A DNA stretch of 64,000 bases from Paulinella micropora (GCA_009731375.1 BJOX01000275.1:75687-139686); one strand, 5' to 3'; positions 47,959-63,967 are shown, counted from the stretch's first letter. The notes: generated by a model from the sequence alone, not told the origin. Program-made: numbers and translations.

Positions 47959-50618
47959 ATGTCGACAGAGACCGCCGAAGTGAGTGAATTCTCGGAGGCA
48001 GAACAAAGAAGAGAAGAAGAAGAAGCAAGAGGAGGAGGAGGAAGAGGACTGAATGAAGGAGGAGTAGGAGGAGGAGATGAAGCCTCGGAGTAGGAGGAGG
48101 AGTAGAAGAGGGCTGGGATGATGAAGGAAGATATGAAGGAGACGAAGATGAAGGAGGATTTGAACAAGAGACGGGAGGAGGAGGAGCATATGGTAATCCC
48201 TTACCACCTGCCTACACGGGAGGAGGAGGACGAAAAATGATCGACTTGATTCATAGTGATGGAGAGGAGATCACAGTGGAGGAACAACAGTGGGTGCAAG
48301 ACCACTATGACCTCACTAAAGAAGAGTTTGATAACAAGATGGGGGTAGAGAAGGATACCTATGTGTGGATCCCTCAGGATCAAAGAAGAGAGAAAAGTCG
48401 TGCTAAAAAGGATGTCTATATCCTATTATCAAACACAGCACAGCTCCTCGGCAAACTGGTCTCTGATCCAGAAGAGAGAAAGAAGATACAGCATATCAAG
48501 TTTGGGGACACACACACCCACCTTGAATTACTCGATGCTATCTTTGGGGTGTACACTCAAACCCTGATTTGGGAACGTACATACGGCCCACGATGTGAGG
48601 GTTACCTCCAGTACATACACCCAAGAGCAACAGCCAGATTCCTCGCGACTGGTCAGGAGGCAGTCGATGTAACAAAAATGAAGACCAATCTGGGTTCGAA
48701 AAACTTGAGTGGCATATTTCATTTTTTTACGATGGAAATAAAGGCCTTGGAGGAGGGGAAGGCAGAGATGGAAAAAAGCATTAAGGCAGCAGGAGAAACT
48801 CATCTGATTGATGAGTTAGAGAAGACCGACAGAGTTCTGACCAAGATCAGACTGTTGATGGGTGCGTTACTGCATAAGGAGGCATGGAAGAGATGGATTC
48901 CTACCAAGGATCACTCTGTCCTTAAATCACTTAGTAACGCACCACCGGTCGCCAACAAAGCAGGTGTTGACCAATATGTGGAGAAATATAATTTTCTCAG
49001 ATCTGCTTCTGAATTGGTGGCCTTTATCACTCATGCTCAAAAGCTGGTGATATCTGAGAAGAAGAAGGCGAAAGAGAATGAGGAGTTCGAGAAGACGATG
49101 AGACTGGAAAGAATGAAAGCAAAAGTGAGTGGTGCAAAGGCACACCCTCCGACATGTTTGACCCCACCAGCTCCTGCCCCACCAGCCCCTGCATCCCCGG
49201 GCTCAACTACGGTGGTGGTCACAAACACGGAGAAGAAGGACAGACAGAACATCATAAATACCTTCAAGGCGAAGAAAGGAGGAGTGGCAAGTCTCATGCT
49301 ATATGCCAAGACGAGCTCAGACAAAGACTCTGATGCTTCGCTTTTGAGCAAGCTCAAAGAGATCAATGCCTGCATGAAGGCTTTTCCTTGCGACGAAACG
49401 CAGGAATACGAGGCCCTTGTTACTGTTTTTGACCAATCTCTAGTCTCGGAGGGATTTGATCTGACACAGTACAAGTTTTTGAGAAAGAAGGAGGAGATTA
49501 AGAGAAACAATGCAACAGGCCTAGACGCTCAGTGTGAACTGGCGGTGGCCACACTCATTTCATATTTTCAATCTCATGGATACCAGCATCTCTGCACTGG
49601 TACTCTCATAGGATTTGAAATCTTTGAGACAGTGGCGATGAGTTTGAGGAGTGCTGTTGGCTTGGCGGCGACCCTTACGGAGGTAGTTTCCTCCTATGGG
49701 CTATTCTATGGCCGCAAGTCGATCATCCTCTATTTCTTTTCGGCGTTACACACAGTTAACCCGAGTAAGCTTACTCAGCTCATACAACAATGCTCGACGT
49801 TTAGCTCAGTGAAGTCCAAGAACTTCCTCGAGACACACGTGTTCGAAAATACGGTTCAAAGCGTTGCTCCGTCAGCACTGTTTCAAGAAGTGATGAGTGC
49901 ATGCTCAAACATGGACTCGCTCACGGAGGCACATACGGCACAGGCAGGCGGTGTACCTGTTGGCGCACAAGCCACGTACACAAACAGAGTTGCCGGTTGG
50001 AAGAGACAGAGAGAGCCAGACCTGAAGACCGCATGTTGGAGGTGGTTCGCGGGCTTGCAGTGTAAGGCACAGATGGAGAACAGAGACTGCTCTTTCAATC
50101 ATGATAGGCAGAACCCAACAGCAAGGGCAAATTTTCTGAGCAGGACGGAAGGCAAGGAACCGGGCCTTTTCAACATGCTTCAGATTGCCGCTGCGAACGA
50201 AGGTTGGTACGCCAATATGTGTGATGATGAGGAGTTACGACAGGCGATCATTGCCTATGTGGAGAGGATGAAGGAGAAGAAGGAGGAAAGGGAGAGATAA
50301 AAGAACCTAAAGGCCTCTCAAAGAGGACGAGGAGCAGGAGCAGGAGCAGGAGGACGAGGAGGAGGAGGAGGAGGAGGAGGACGAGGAGGAGGAACATGGA
50401 GAGGAGCCTCGAGGTGGCAGGGAACCCCTCAGAGAGGAAGAGGAGGAGGTCGGGGATATACCCCTTATGGAGGGAGAGCTGTTCGAGCTCCAGCCCCCCC
50501 ACCCAGAGGAGGAGGAGGCTCGTGGGCAAGCTCCAACCCGAATTTCGGTCGAGCTCAGGCCTACAACACTGCCTCGGAGACCGATACGTCATCCATACTA
50601 GTACCTATTCGTACCTAG
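47959..50618 (+). CDS. Gag-like nucleic-acid-binding protein (frameshift and in-frame stop)
   Basis: The main open frame is 48237-50300 (687 codons from its Met), but it is open from 48081 and reads as protein (EEGWDDEGRYEGDEDEGGFE). An ATG at 47959 begins MSTETAEVSEFSEAEQRREE in another frame; the two meet near 48075-48090 in GGA repeats, so a small indel is likely. The body is helical (residues ~1-280 of the main frame) with a Pro/Ala linker. Near the end is a CCCH-type finger, CWRWFAGLQCKAQMENRDC then SFNH. After TAA at 50298-50300 the same frame stays open for 105 codons, very rich in RGG/GRG, to TAG at 50616-50618. Position between LTRs and the nucleic-acid-binding C-terminus suggest gag; no homologue recognised. 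Confidence 0.72.
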
Positions 50619-50800
50619 TCAAACCACAGAACAGACTGATCACAGTGGCTGCCTATTGCACGCCCACTGTTGTGGGTGACTGCCTGGCGCAAGTACACCT
50701 GCAACACTCTTTTGGTGGTTGCTTGATGCACGCCCACCAAATCTGTGTATAGGTGATTAAAGTTCTTTACACGGAGTTCGAACTACAAGGCTCGATAACC

Positions 50801-51076
50801 TGTTAGAATAATCACTATATTGATTGTATTAAATATATTTATCTGGAACTCGCACCAAACGCAGTTTGCAGTAACAGAACTTTAATAGAGAACTTGCAGG
50901 AAAGGCGCGGCGAAGCGCAGAGCGCAAAGTAACATGACTGGCCGGATCTAAGTAACTTGATTCAGGCTCATGATGGCTCTAACGAACCTTTACTCCAATA
51001 CGGCCGGCCGGGTAACTAACTATTATTAATCGATTAATATCAATTACTATGATTAGCCTAGTTCAAAGTTCCAACA
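50801..51076 (+). repeat. 3' LTR of the gag-only element
   Basis: Copy of 46605-46847 with insertions (for example cttgattcaggctcatgatg). Starts tgttagaataatcac and ends aagttccaaca. I see no clear polypurine tract directly before it. Confidence 0.78.
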
Positions 51077-51714
51077 CTGAAGTTTAAAAATTCAAAATTG
51101 ACTTGAATGCCATCGGATTCAGTCTGCGTGAGTCATTTGAAGGGTTCAAGGCTCAGTGTCACGAGTCCTGACGGTCCTGAGCCTGTGAGCGGCTCCGCAG
51201 TGGTGCGGCAGCCCGGCTACGGTTTTTTTTTCAAGTTTTTTTTAGAAGTTTTTCAATTTTTTTTAAAATAAGTTTTTTCAAGTTTTTTCAAGTTTTTTTT
51301 TCAAGTTTTTTTTTTTTTAAATTTACCAGTCACGGTACTAGAGACTTAGTATTAATATCAGTCAGACTTTCAATTATATATTATTAATAATCACTACTGT
51401 TTACACTACCGTGGCCAATAATATTAATATCACTCAACTTCAAGTCAGAATAAAGATTAACCCTGCTAAGTGTTCACTCTCAGGTCGATTCACTTCAACT
51501 GATTGAAACTGAATCAGAACCAACAAAATTGTAAGAGAAGTTGAAACCTTTTAATTTTCTTCAAAGGCAGACTGCTACTAATCATTGCCGGTTTTGGGTA
51601 TTAGACGAAAAACGATGAAGATTTTTCCTATTGATTGTCCGCAGTAATAAGCTTATTGTCATTAAGAGGTGAAGCGTTTTTTCAAGTTTTTTTTTTTTTT
51701 TTTTTTTTTTAATG

Positions 51715-51749
<35 letters not shown>

Positions 51750-52088
51750 NNNNNNNNNNTAATAACGATGGTCGGACTGAGGATGACCTGCCTCCTCACT
51801 GCCGGCTTGGATGTCGGCGCCGGGTCATACGATTGGCAAGTAACAAGAATCATGCAAGTGCAAGTTCATTTGACTTTGACCTTTTATTGCTTGGTCATTT
51901 GAAGTGCTTACGACAATACTACAGTTTGTCCTTCTTTCAAACGCAAGAGCTTACACAGCGTACTCAGCAAGGTCGCATCACACATCTCAGCAAGGAAAGA
52001 ACAAGCTCAACGTTAGATGATTTGGCCTCTTGCATATCATAAGCAAGACTATGGCACGCTTCATGGGTAGCATCGGCGAGAGAAAGAG

Positions 52089-52133
<45 letters not shown>

Positions 52134-52165
52134 GAGAGGGAGGGAGAGGGAGAGAGAGAGAGAGA

Positions 52166-52196
<31 letters not shown>

Positions 52197-52330
52197 NNNN
52201 NNNNNNGAGAGGGAGAGCCAGGGAGAGGGAGGGAGAGGAAGAGGGAGGGATTGGGAGGGAGGGAGAGCGCAATGTTAGATTTTTGCATGGACTGCAATAA
52301 GTCAAATCGAAACCAGTATACAAATGAGAT
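51077..52330. other. AT-rich intergenic with (TTTTTTTTCAAG)n and gaps
   Basis: [16 protein letters not shown] units at 51220-51320, poly-T/poly-A around the gap 51750-51759, (AG)n and ~30 nt poly-G around the gap 52197-52206. No gene seen. Confidence 0.55.
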
Positions 52331-52633
52331 TTAAACTGGATGAACATTTTCCGCAGACGAGTGACCACCATGCTGCTATCGCTTTGGCTTGTTCTACAAG
52401 GCCGAAGTTTCAACTTCAGCATTGTCATAGTAGGTGGCTTGTTGACCTTTAGATTGCTTGGTCAGTTGAAGTGCTACGACAGTACAAGGCCTTGGTCGGG
52501 GAGAAGGCCACCACAGACCTGCGTTTCCGGGCACAAACCCGGCAAGGGGACCTACAACCTGAGATTTCGGGCGATTCAGATGGCTGATATAGTATGCCGC
52601 TGGGAGAGGTATGAGGTCGATTGCCAGACGGGA

Positions 52634-52862
52634 TTACTTGAGAAGTTCCTACTTCTTAAGTACAATGAACTATGACTTCAAGCGCTTCGATCTCAGTCAA
52701 TATTTGCATCTACAACCCGTGTTATGGCTCATTAGAAAGCTCTTGATGAGAGATTTCAAACGAGCCACTACACTAGCCGCGAAGATCAGAACTGGCTGAG
52801 AACGAAGAGTTTGAAGTCATTGCTCATTGTGGTTAAGGACAAGGAACTTCTCTTGCAAGCCT
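52634..52862. repeat. Inverted repeat, ~57 nt arms
   Basis: acttgagaagttcctacttc...aatgaactatgacttcaa (52635-52682) and the reverse complement of 52804-52862 (gcaagagaagttccttgtcc...aatgagcaatgacttcaa) agree at most positions. The loop is ~115 nt. A weaker relative, caggaaaaatttctggttgt, lies at 57836. May be a small transposon relic or a hairpin RNA source. Confidence 0.65.
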
Positions 52863-53007
52863 ACTATTCCATTTTGGGCGGTTTGGGCATGGATCTGAAG
52901 TCGATGAGCGCGTGATGTTTGTCGTAGGGACAGTCCCAATCTGTGGGACCACCTCCTTCCTGATAACACAAACGTATACACAACCACATGGAAACACATA
53001 CCAACGT

Positions 53008-53016
53008 AATACAGGC

Positions 53017-53052
<36 letters not shown>

Positions 53053-53112
53053 GGATAGATAGATAGATAGATAGATAGATAGTTAGGTAGATAGATAGAT
53101 AGATAGATAGAT

Positions 53113-53147
<35 letters not shown>

Positions 53148-53322
53148 AAGATAGATAGATAGATAGGTAGGTAGGTAGGTAGGTAGGTAGATACGTAGGT
53201 AGATGGGTAGATAGGTAGATAGGTATATAGATAGATAGATAGATAGATAGGTAGATAGATAGGTAGCTAGGTAGGTAGGTAGGTAGGTAGATAGGTAGAT
53301 AGGTAGAGAAGGAAAGAGAGAA

Positions 53323-53380
<58 letters not shown>

Positions 53381-53523
53381 CACAAACACATACACACACA
53401 CACATACACCCACCCACCCACCCACCCACCCACACACACACACACACACACATACACACACACACATACACACACACACATTCATACACATACACAGGCA
53501 CATACACACACACACATACATAC

Positions 53524-53530
<7 letters not shown>
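53008..53530. repeat. (GATA)n/(GGTA)n, (GA)n and (CA)n arrays
   Basis: GATA/GGTA to about 53310, GA to 53380, then CA with CCCA and CATA variants to 53560. Repeat translation only. Confidence 0.92.
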
Positions 53531-53554
<24 letters not shown>

Positions 53555-53562
<8 letters not shown>

Positions 53563-53634
53563 AGGGCATGGGGTGTTGGCGACCTCTGGAGTGCACTTGG
53601 CTATGACTTGCACACACACACACACATACACACG

Positions 53635-53673
<39 letters not shown>

Positions 53674-53749
53674 GAGCATGGGGTGTTGGCGACCTCTGCA
53701 GTGCACTTCTCTACGACTTGCACACAGACACGATCCCAAGGCTGACACC
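53555..53749 (-). CDS. Candidate Cys-rich exon with a second partial copy
   Basis: On the minus strand an acceptor (tttgctctgtacag) opens an exon 53672-53749, 78 nt, phase 1 to 1, encoding [15 protein letters not shown] then [10 protein letters not shown], before a (GT)n that supplies the donor. About 40 bp of its 3' part is repeated at about 53557-53602 ([15 protein letters not shown]). Four or five Cys in 26 residues suggest an extracellular module. The remaining gene is not visible, since everything to the right is partial copies of the exon start. Confidence 0.4.
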
Positions 53750-53769
53750 CTGTACAGAGCAAAAATAGA

Positions 53770-54240
53770 TACATAGATAGATAGGTAGGTAGATAGATAG
53801 ATGAGATGTCGCAAAGGAATGTAGTCCTTGCAAAGGAACGCAGTTTCACATCAAACAATAATTTGTGTACTGTGCATGTGTCCGGGATGGGAATCACGGG
53901 TAGACTGTGTTCTGGAAAAAGAAGAGGAGGAAGGACGTTGAAGAAAAAGGCAATCTAGGAATGGAGAGTGGGAGGATAAGGAAGAAGAGAAAGAAAAGGA
54001 AGCCGTTAGTCCAAGTGTTTTGAGCACCGTAAGCTTGCGCAAGCTACAATGATGACATTGTATGAGGCCTAAACCCCCGCAGGGACCTAGCCCGGGCTAT
54101 GCAACACTGGACGGCTATGATGGAATGCAGTCACCAATACGGACTAGAGGAAGATTAGTCCAATTTTTGACTGCACAGGAGCGATAAATCGCAAAAGAGC
54201 AACGAGCTACGCAGGAGGATAGCTTGAAGCAAAGGGATTG
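53770..54240. other. Unique island within the GATA region, no gene seen
   Basis: About 450 bp of non-repetitive sequence from 53795 to 54240 without a convincing frame on either strand. Contains cctagcccgggctatgcaac and a GA-rich patch. Confidence 0.45.
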
Positions 54241-54251
54241 GATTGGGGATG

Positions 54252-54284
<33 letters not shown>

Positions 54285-54349
54285 TTGCACACAGACACGA
54301 TCCCACTGGCACCCTGTACAGAGCAAAAAGAGATACATAGATAGATAGG

Positions 54350-54402
<53 letters not shown>

Positions 54403-54479
54403 GCGACTTGCACACAGACACGATCCCACGGCTGACACCCTGTACAGAGCAAAAATAGATACATAGATAGATAAGTAGG

Positions 54480-54515
<36 letters not shown>

Positions 54516-54638
54516 AAGATATTGCACACAGACACGATCCCAAGGCTGACATCCTGTACAGAGCAAAAATAGATACATAGATAGATAGGTAAGTAGGTAG
54601 CTAGATAGATAGATAGATAGATAGATAGATATATAGAC

Positions 54639-54681
<43 letters not shown>

Positions 54682-54760
54682 CAGATAGATAAACTTGCAC
54701 ACACACGATCCCACGGCTGACACCCTGTACAGAGCAAAAAGAGATACATAGATAGATAGG

Positions 54761-54801
<41 letters not shown>

Positions 54802-54905
54802 GGATAGATAGATGGATAGATAGATAGACTTGCACACAGACACGATCCCAAGGCTGACACCCTGTACAGAGCAAAAAAAGATACATAGATAGATAGGTAG
54901 ATGGA

Positions 54906-54977
<72 letters not shown>

Positions 54978-54990
54978 CAGATAGATAGAC

Positions 54991-55041
<51 letters not shown>

Positions 55042-55122
55042 CTTGCACACAGACACGATCCCACGGCTGACATCCTGTACAGAACAAAAATAGATACATA
55101 GATAGATAGGTAGATAGGTAGG

Positions 55123-55166
<44 letters not shown>

Positions 55167-55245
55167 CACGATCCCACGGCTGACACCCTGTACAGAGCAA
55201 AAATAGATACATAGATAGATAGGTAGATAGATAGATACATAGATA

Positions 55246-55637
55246 GATGAAATATCGACTAATGTCAGAAAAAAGGAGCTTCTGATTTCGTCAACCAGGA
55301 AGTCTGTGGGTAAAGTATTAACCCGATGCCCAGCTAAGCCGTGATGTTTGCACGGAAGGGACTGATACAGGCAATACCAAAGCTCCCTAGTACCAGGCGG
55401 GGCCAGGGCTCGTTCCATAAAGCGCCCCTTGCAGAACGAGCTCCCACCTCCATTACAGAGGGCCCAGTAAGCAGATGGAGTTTCGAGACTGTTCGACAGT
55501 CTAGTATAAACCGACAGAGCACTGTGGGTTTTATTCCGGGCTCAACAAGCGAGAAAGGGCACCCTGAGGGAACAGGATTGTGCTTCCCGTCGCTATTTCG
55601 GCATGTGACTTATAGGCGTATGGCTAGGCATACATAA
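55246..55637. other. Unique island, short frames on both strands
   Basis: Non-repetitive ~390 bp between GATA arrays. A plus-strand frame (55341-55637, RAPTSITEGPVSRWSFETVR) and a minus-strand frame (55334-55522, SARGALWNEPWPRLVLGSFG) overlap, and I cannot choose between them. It may be a fragment of a dispersed repeat. Confidence 0.35.
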
Positions 55638-55639
55638 AG

Positions 55640-55799
55640 ATAGATAGATAGATAGATAGATAGGTAGATAGATAGATAGATAGATAGATGGATAGATAGA
55701 TAGACACGATCCCACGGCTGACATCCTCTACAGAGCAAAAATAGATACAAAGATAGATAGATAAATAGATAGATAGATAGATAGATGGATAGATAGATG

Positions 55800-55832
<33 letters not shown>

Positions 55833-55833
55833 G

Positions 55834-55890
<57 letters not shown>

Positions 55891-56117
55891 GCTCATGATC
55901 GGCGAGTACATGCGTCCACATACGCAAGTAGGAAAGGGGGGGGGGGGGGGAGGGGGGGNNNNNNNNNNNNNNNNNNNNNNNNNNNNNNAAAAGAAAGGAG
56001 GGGGGGGGGGGGGGGGGGAAGGCAGGCAGGTGGGTAGGTAAGTAGGTAGGTAGATAGGTAAGTAAGATCTTAGGTAGGTAGGTAGGTAGGTAGATAGGTA
56101 GAAACTAGATAGTATGC

Positions 56118-56155
<38 letters not shown>

Positions 56156-56265
56156 ATGCAAATATATATATACATATATATATATATATAGATAGATAGG
56201 TAGGTAGGTAGGTAGATAGGTAGGTAGATAGGTAGGTAGGTAGGTAGGTAGGTAGGTAGATAGAC

Positions 56266-56297
<32 letters not shown>

Positions 56298-56407
56298 TTA
56301 GATAGATAGATAGATAGATAGATAGGTAGATAGGTAGGTAGGTAGGTAGGTAGATAGATAGATAGGTAGATAGGTAGGTAGGTAGGTAGGTAGGTAGATA
56401 GATAGAC

Positions 56408-56439
<32 letters not shown>

Positions 56440-56501
56440 TTAGATAGATAGATAGATAGATAGATAGCTAGATAGCTAGCTAGCTAGATAGATAGATAGA
56501 C

Positions 56502-56533
<32 letters not shown>

Positions 56534-56631
56534 TTAGATAGATAGATAGATAGATAGATTTAGATAGTAGATAGATAGATAGATAGATAGATGGATGGAT
56601 GGATGGATGGATAGATGGATAGATAGATAGG

Positions 56632-56662
<31 letters not shown>

Positions 56663-56882
56663 GTAGGTAGGTAGATAGATAGGTAGGTAGGTAGGTAGGT
56701 AGGTAGGTAGGTATCTAGATAGATATCTAGATAGATAAATATCCAGATAGATAGATATCTAGATAGATAGATACTAGATAGATAGATATCTAGATAGATA
56801 GATATCTAGATAGATAGATATCTAGATAGGTAAGTAGATAGGTAGGTAGGTAGGCAGGTAGGTAAGCAGGTAGGTTGGTAGG

Positions 56883-56922
<40 letters not shown>

Positions 56923-57027
56923 CAGACAGAGAGATAGATAGATAGATAGATAGACATATAGATAGATAGATAGATAGATAGATAGATGGATAGATGGATA
57001 GATAGATAGATAGACAGATAGATATAC

Positions 57028-57075
<48 letters not shown>

Positions 57076-57136
57076 CGATAGATAGATCGATAGATAGATC
57101 GATCGATCGATAGATAGATAGATAGATAGATAGATG

Positions 57137-57169
<33 letters not shown>

Positions 57170-57393
57170 GAAGATAGATAGGAAGATAGATAGATAGATA
57201 GATAGATAGAAAGATAGATAGATAGAGAGATAGACAGATAGATAGACAGATAGATAGATAGATAGATAGATAGAAGATAGATAGATAGATAGATAGATAG
57301 ATATATAGACAGATAGATAGATAGACAGATAGATAGACAGATAGATAGATAGATAGATAGTAGATAGATAGATAGATAGATAGATAGATATAT

Positions 57394-57425
<32 letters not shown>
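55640..57425. repeat. Long (GATA)n / (GGTA)n array with gap
   Basis: GATA and GGTA with higher-order blocks (for example a ~100 bp block containing gatagatttagatagatag repeated around 56280-56575 and gatatctagatagata units at 56710-56830). Poly-G flanks the gap 55959-55988. Confidence 0.93.
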
Positions 57426-57965
57426 TGGTAGGTAGCAGATAGGTAATGCATAGATACAGCAGAGAGCTGAAGTGGAGGAAGGGTGGTTGCACCATCTCAT
57501 TTGTCGGTCTTGCGTAAAATATAATTTCTATGATTTCCAAAACTCAAAACAACACAGCTTTTTGTCAGAATTGTCAGAAGGGGTTAGTGTGCATTTACCT
57601 CCTTCGGGAACTGTGTAATCCAGGTGGGTTGCCAGTAGAAAACCCAGCATCCCTGGGCTTAAATGCAACTATGTGGAATCAGGCTTGATACGTGGGAAAA
57701 AGGAAGTCTTTTCCTTGAAACTTCAAGCACGTGGGTGAACGATTGCATTATCAGACCTCAGTGACCACAAACAAATTATACAAAATGTTGTGTGGAGTCT
57801 TGAACCATCATTCGGAAACCGATCAAGCGGCATCTCAGGAAAAATTTCTGGTTGTTGACAAGTGGACTCCTTCTAAGCGAGGACTGGATCACCATCATAT
57901 GGTCACACTCGCACCATCAAAGATCTAGAATTTCCAATGCTTATCCATCCAAATCCTTTACCCAT
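57426..57965. other. Unique intergenic island, no gene seen
   Basis: About 540 bp of ordinary composition. A short plus frame (57731-57928) lacks splice or start support. It contains the caggaaaaatttctggttgt relative of the 52.6 kb inverted repeat. Confidence 0.45.
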
Positions 57966-58340
<375 letters not shown>

Positions 58341-58796
58341 GCCTAGGCCTTCGATTTAATGAAGTTAAGAATTTAAGCTCTGGTCATCCATATACAAATC
58401 GTTAGCTCAAGAGCTATTGCTTTATCTAGATGGTGACCTAATTCTCAAATTATTAAGAATAGTGAAAAAAATTAAATTATTAATATTAAAATATTAAAAT
58501 AAAATAAGTTGAAAGTATTAAGGTAAAATAGAAAAAAAAGAAATAAAAATAAATAAAATAAAATGACGAAAAGGTTATATATATACATATATATTCATAT
58601 TATACATACATACATATATATATACATAATAATATACATCTATATGAAGTTAGAGAGAGAGAGAGAGAGAGAGAGAGGTGGTTAAGATATGGACAAAAGA
58701 GCAGGTATAAAGGGAAAGATAGAGATCCCAACGACCACTAAGAAACATTAAACGTGGACAAACCGTTTAGGGTTTCTTTCATTGGGGTATAAAGTC

Positions 58797-60225
<1,429 letters not shown>

Positions 60226-60279
60226 CAGCTAGACAGACAGTGAGATATAGATAGATTGATTGACAGAGACACACAGATT

Positions 60280-61561
<1,282 letters not shown>

Positions 61562-61591
<30 letters not shown>

Positions 61592-61680
61592 ATAGATAGA
61601 TGGATAGATAGGATTGATGCTATGCGTGTCTGTCTGTCTGTCAGACCGTCGAAGAGAAGATGAAAGCAACGTGAAAACTG

Positions 61681-61719
<39 letters not shown>

Positions 61720-61964
61720 GTAGGTAGATAGGTAGATAGGTATAGATAGGTAGATAAATAGGAAGATAGATAGATAGGTAGATAGATAGATAGATAGATA
61801 GGTGGATAGATAGATAGATAGACAGATATATATATAGATAGATATATATATATAAATAGATAGATAGATAGATAGATAGGTAGATAGATAAATAGGTATA
61901 TAGATAGATAGGTAGATAGGTAGATAGATAGATAGATAGGTAGATAGGTAGATAGGTAGATAGG

Positions 61965-61996
<32 letters not shown>

Positions 61997-62050
61997 CAGA
62001 TAGACAGATAGATAGATAGATAGATAGATAGACAGATAGACAGATCGGAT
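61562..62050. repeat. (GATA)n array with exon-copy island
   Basis: GATA/GGTA units interrupted at 61617-61680 by a short copy of the acidic exon at 62081 (ctgtctgtcag then RREDESNVKTED in the plus frame). Confidence 0.88.
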
Positions 62051-62080
62051 AGATGCTATGCGTGTCTGTCTGTCTGTCAG

Positions 62081-62217
62081 ATCATGGAAGAGAAGATGTA
62101 GAAGAAGAAGAAGAAGAAGAAGAAGAGGAAGAACAAGAAGAAGAAGAAGAAGAAGAAAGCAACAAGAAAACTGAAGACGCAGGCCAACAAAAAGCTACTG
62201 AGCCAAGCCAAGACATC
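62081..62217 (+). CDS. Candidate acidic exon with (GAA)n expansion
   Basis: Acceptor ctgtctgtctgtcag, donor catc/GTGCGT; 137 nt, phase 1 to 0. Encodes HGREDV, a run of about 18 Glu with one Gln, then ESNKKTEDAGQQKATEPSQD. A shorter copy without the Glu run and without the 3' end lies at 61645-61686. The end phase fits the exon at 63587. Function unknown; the Glu run looks like a trinucleotide expansion inside an exon. Confidence 0.42.
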
Positions 62218-62225
62218 GTGCGTGC

Positions 62226-63570
<1,345 letters not shown>

Positions 63571-63586
63571 TTGTTTGTTGTGGCAG

Positions 63587-63637
63587 CTGCTTCAAAAGAT
63601 GTGTGAAATACAGGCAGACGACGTCGACTGCGACCTG
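63587..63637 (+). CDS. Candidate exon at right edge with two downstream partial copies
   Basis: Acceptor ttgtttgttgtggcag opens LLQKMCEIQADDVDCDL in phase 0, matching the end phase of 62081-62217. The 3' limit is uncertain: either ctg/GTCCGAG or run-on into AG repeat. Copies of gtgaaatacaggcagacgac, then gactgcgacctggtccgag occur at about 63692-63733 and 63928-63972, with single-base changes, each followed by an AG array. Confidence 0.4.
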
Positions 63638-63638
63638 G

Positions 63639-63639
<1 letters not shown>

Positions 63640-63692
<53 letters not shown>

Positions 63693-63730
63693 TGAAATAC
63701 AGGCAGACGACATCGACTGCGACCTGGTCC

Positions 63731-63763
<33 letters not shown>

Positions 63764-63773
63764 AGAGAGAGAA

Positions 63774-63870
<97 letters not shown>

Positions 63871-63882
63871 AACAGAGAGAGA

Positions 63883-63927
<45 letters not shown>

Positions 63928-63967
63928 GTGTGAAATACAGGCAGACGACGTAGACTGCGACCTGGTC

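Larger units (their letters stand above)
46605..51076 (+). mobile_element. LTR element with only a gag-like frame (non-autonomous)
   Basis: Direct repeats of ~245-275 bp at 46605-46847 and 50801-51076 flank a single long frame. Both start tgttagaataat and end ttccaac(a), so TG...CA ends with short inverted repeats as in LTR elements. No protease DTG, RT or integrase motif lies between them. That matches terminal-repeat, gag-only retrotransposons (TR-GAG type), which depend on another element's pol. LTRs differ by several indels, so the insertion is not recent. No target-site duplication found. Confidence 0.72.
53700..55750. repeat. Nine copies of a ~46 bp exon-start unit spaced by GATA
   Basis: The unit acagacacgatcccaaggct, then gacaccctgtacagagcaaa, recurs near 53724, 54292, 54416, 54528, 54698, 54836, 55050, 55165 and 55705, always followed by aaatagatacatagatagat. 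Between copies are GATA arrays of different length. On the minus strand each is acceptor plus the first ~33 nt of the exon at 53749. Confidence 0.9.

Noticed and set aside
47959-50618. UAA reassigned to an amino acid in this organism
   Set aside because: The Asn/Gly-rich gene ends at TAA at a sensible place, the kelch gene at TAG, and the Ty3-type element has all three stops in frame, so mutation or readthrough is simpler.
52340-52675. 111-residue plus frame as a membrane protein gene
   Set aside because: It covers one arm of the inverted repeat, has no splice or promoter support, and its hydrophobic start is short; treated as part of a repeat.
53700-55750. CRISPR-like pattern of ~46 bp repeats with variable spacers
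   Set aside because: The spacers are GATA microsatellite of one type, repeats contain a splice-acceptor-like end, and the genome is eukaryotic with introns. No cas genes.
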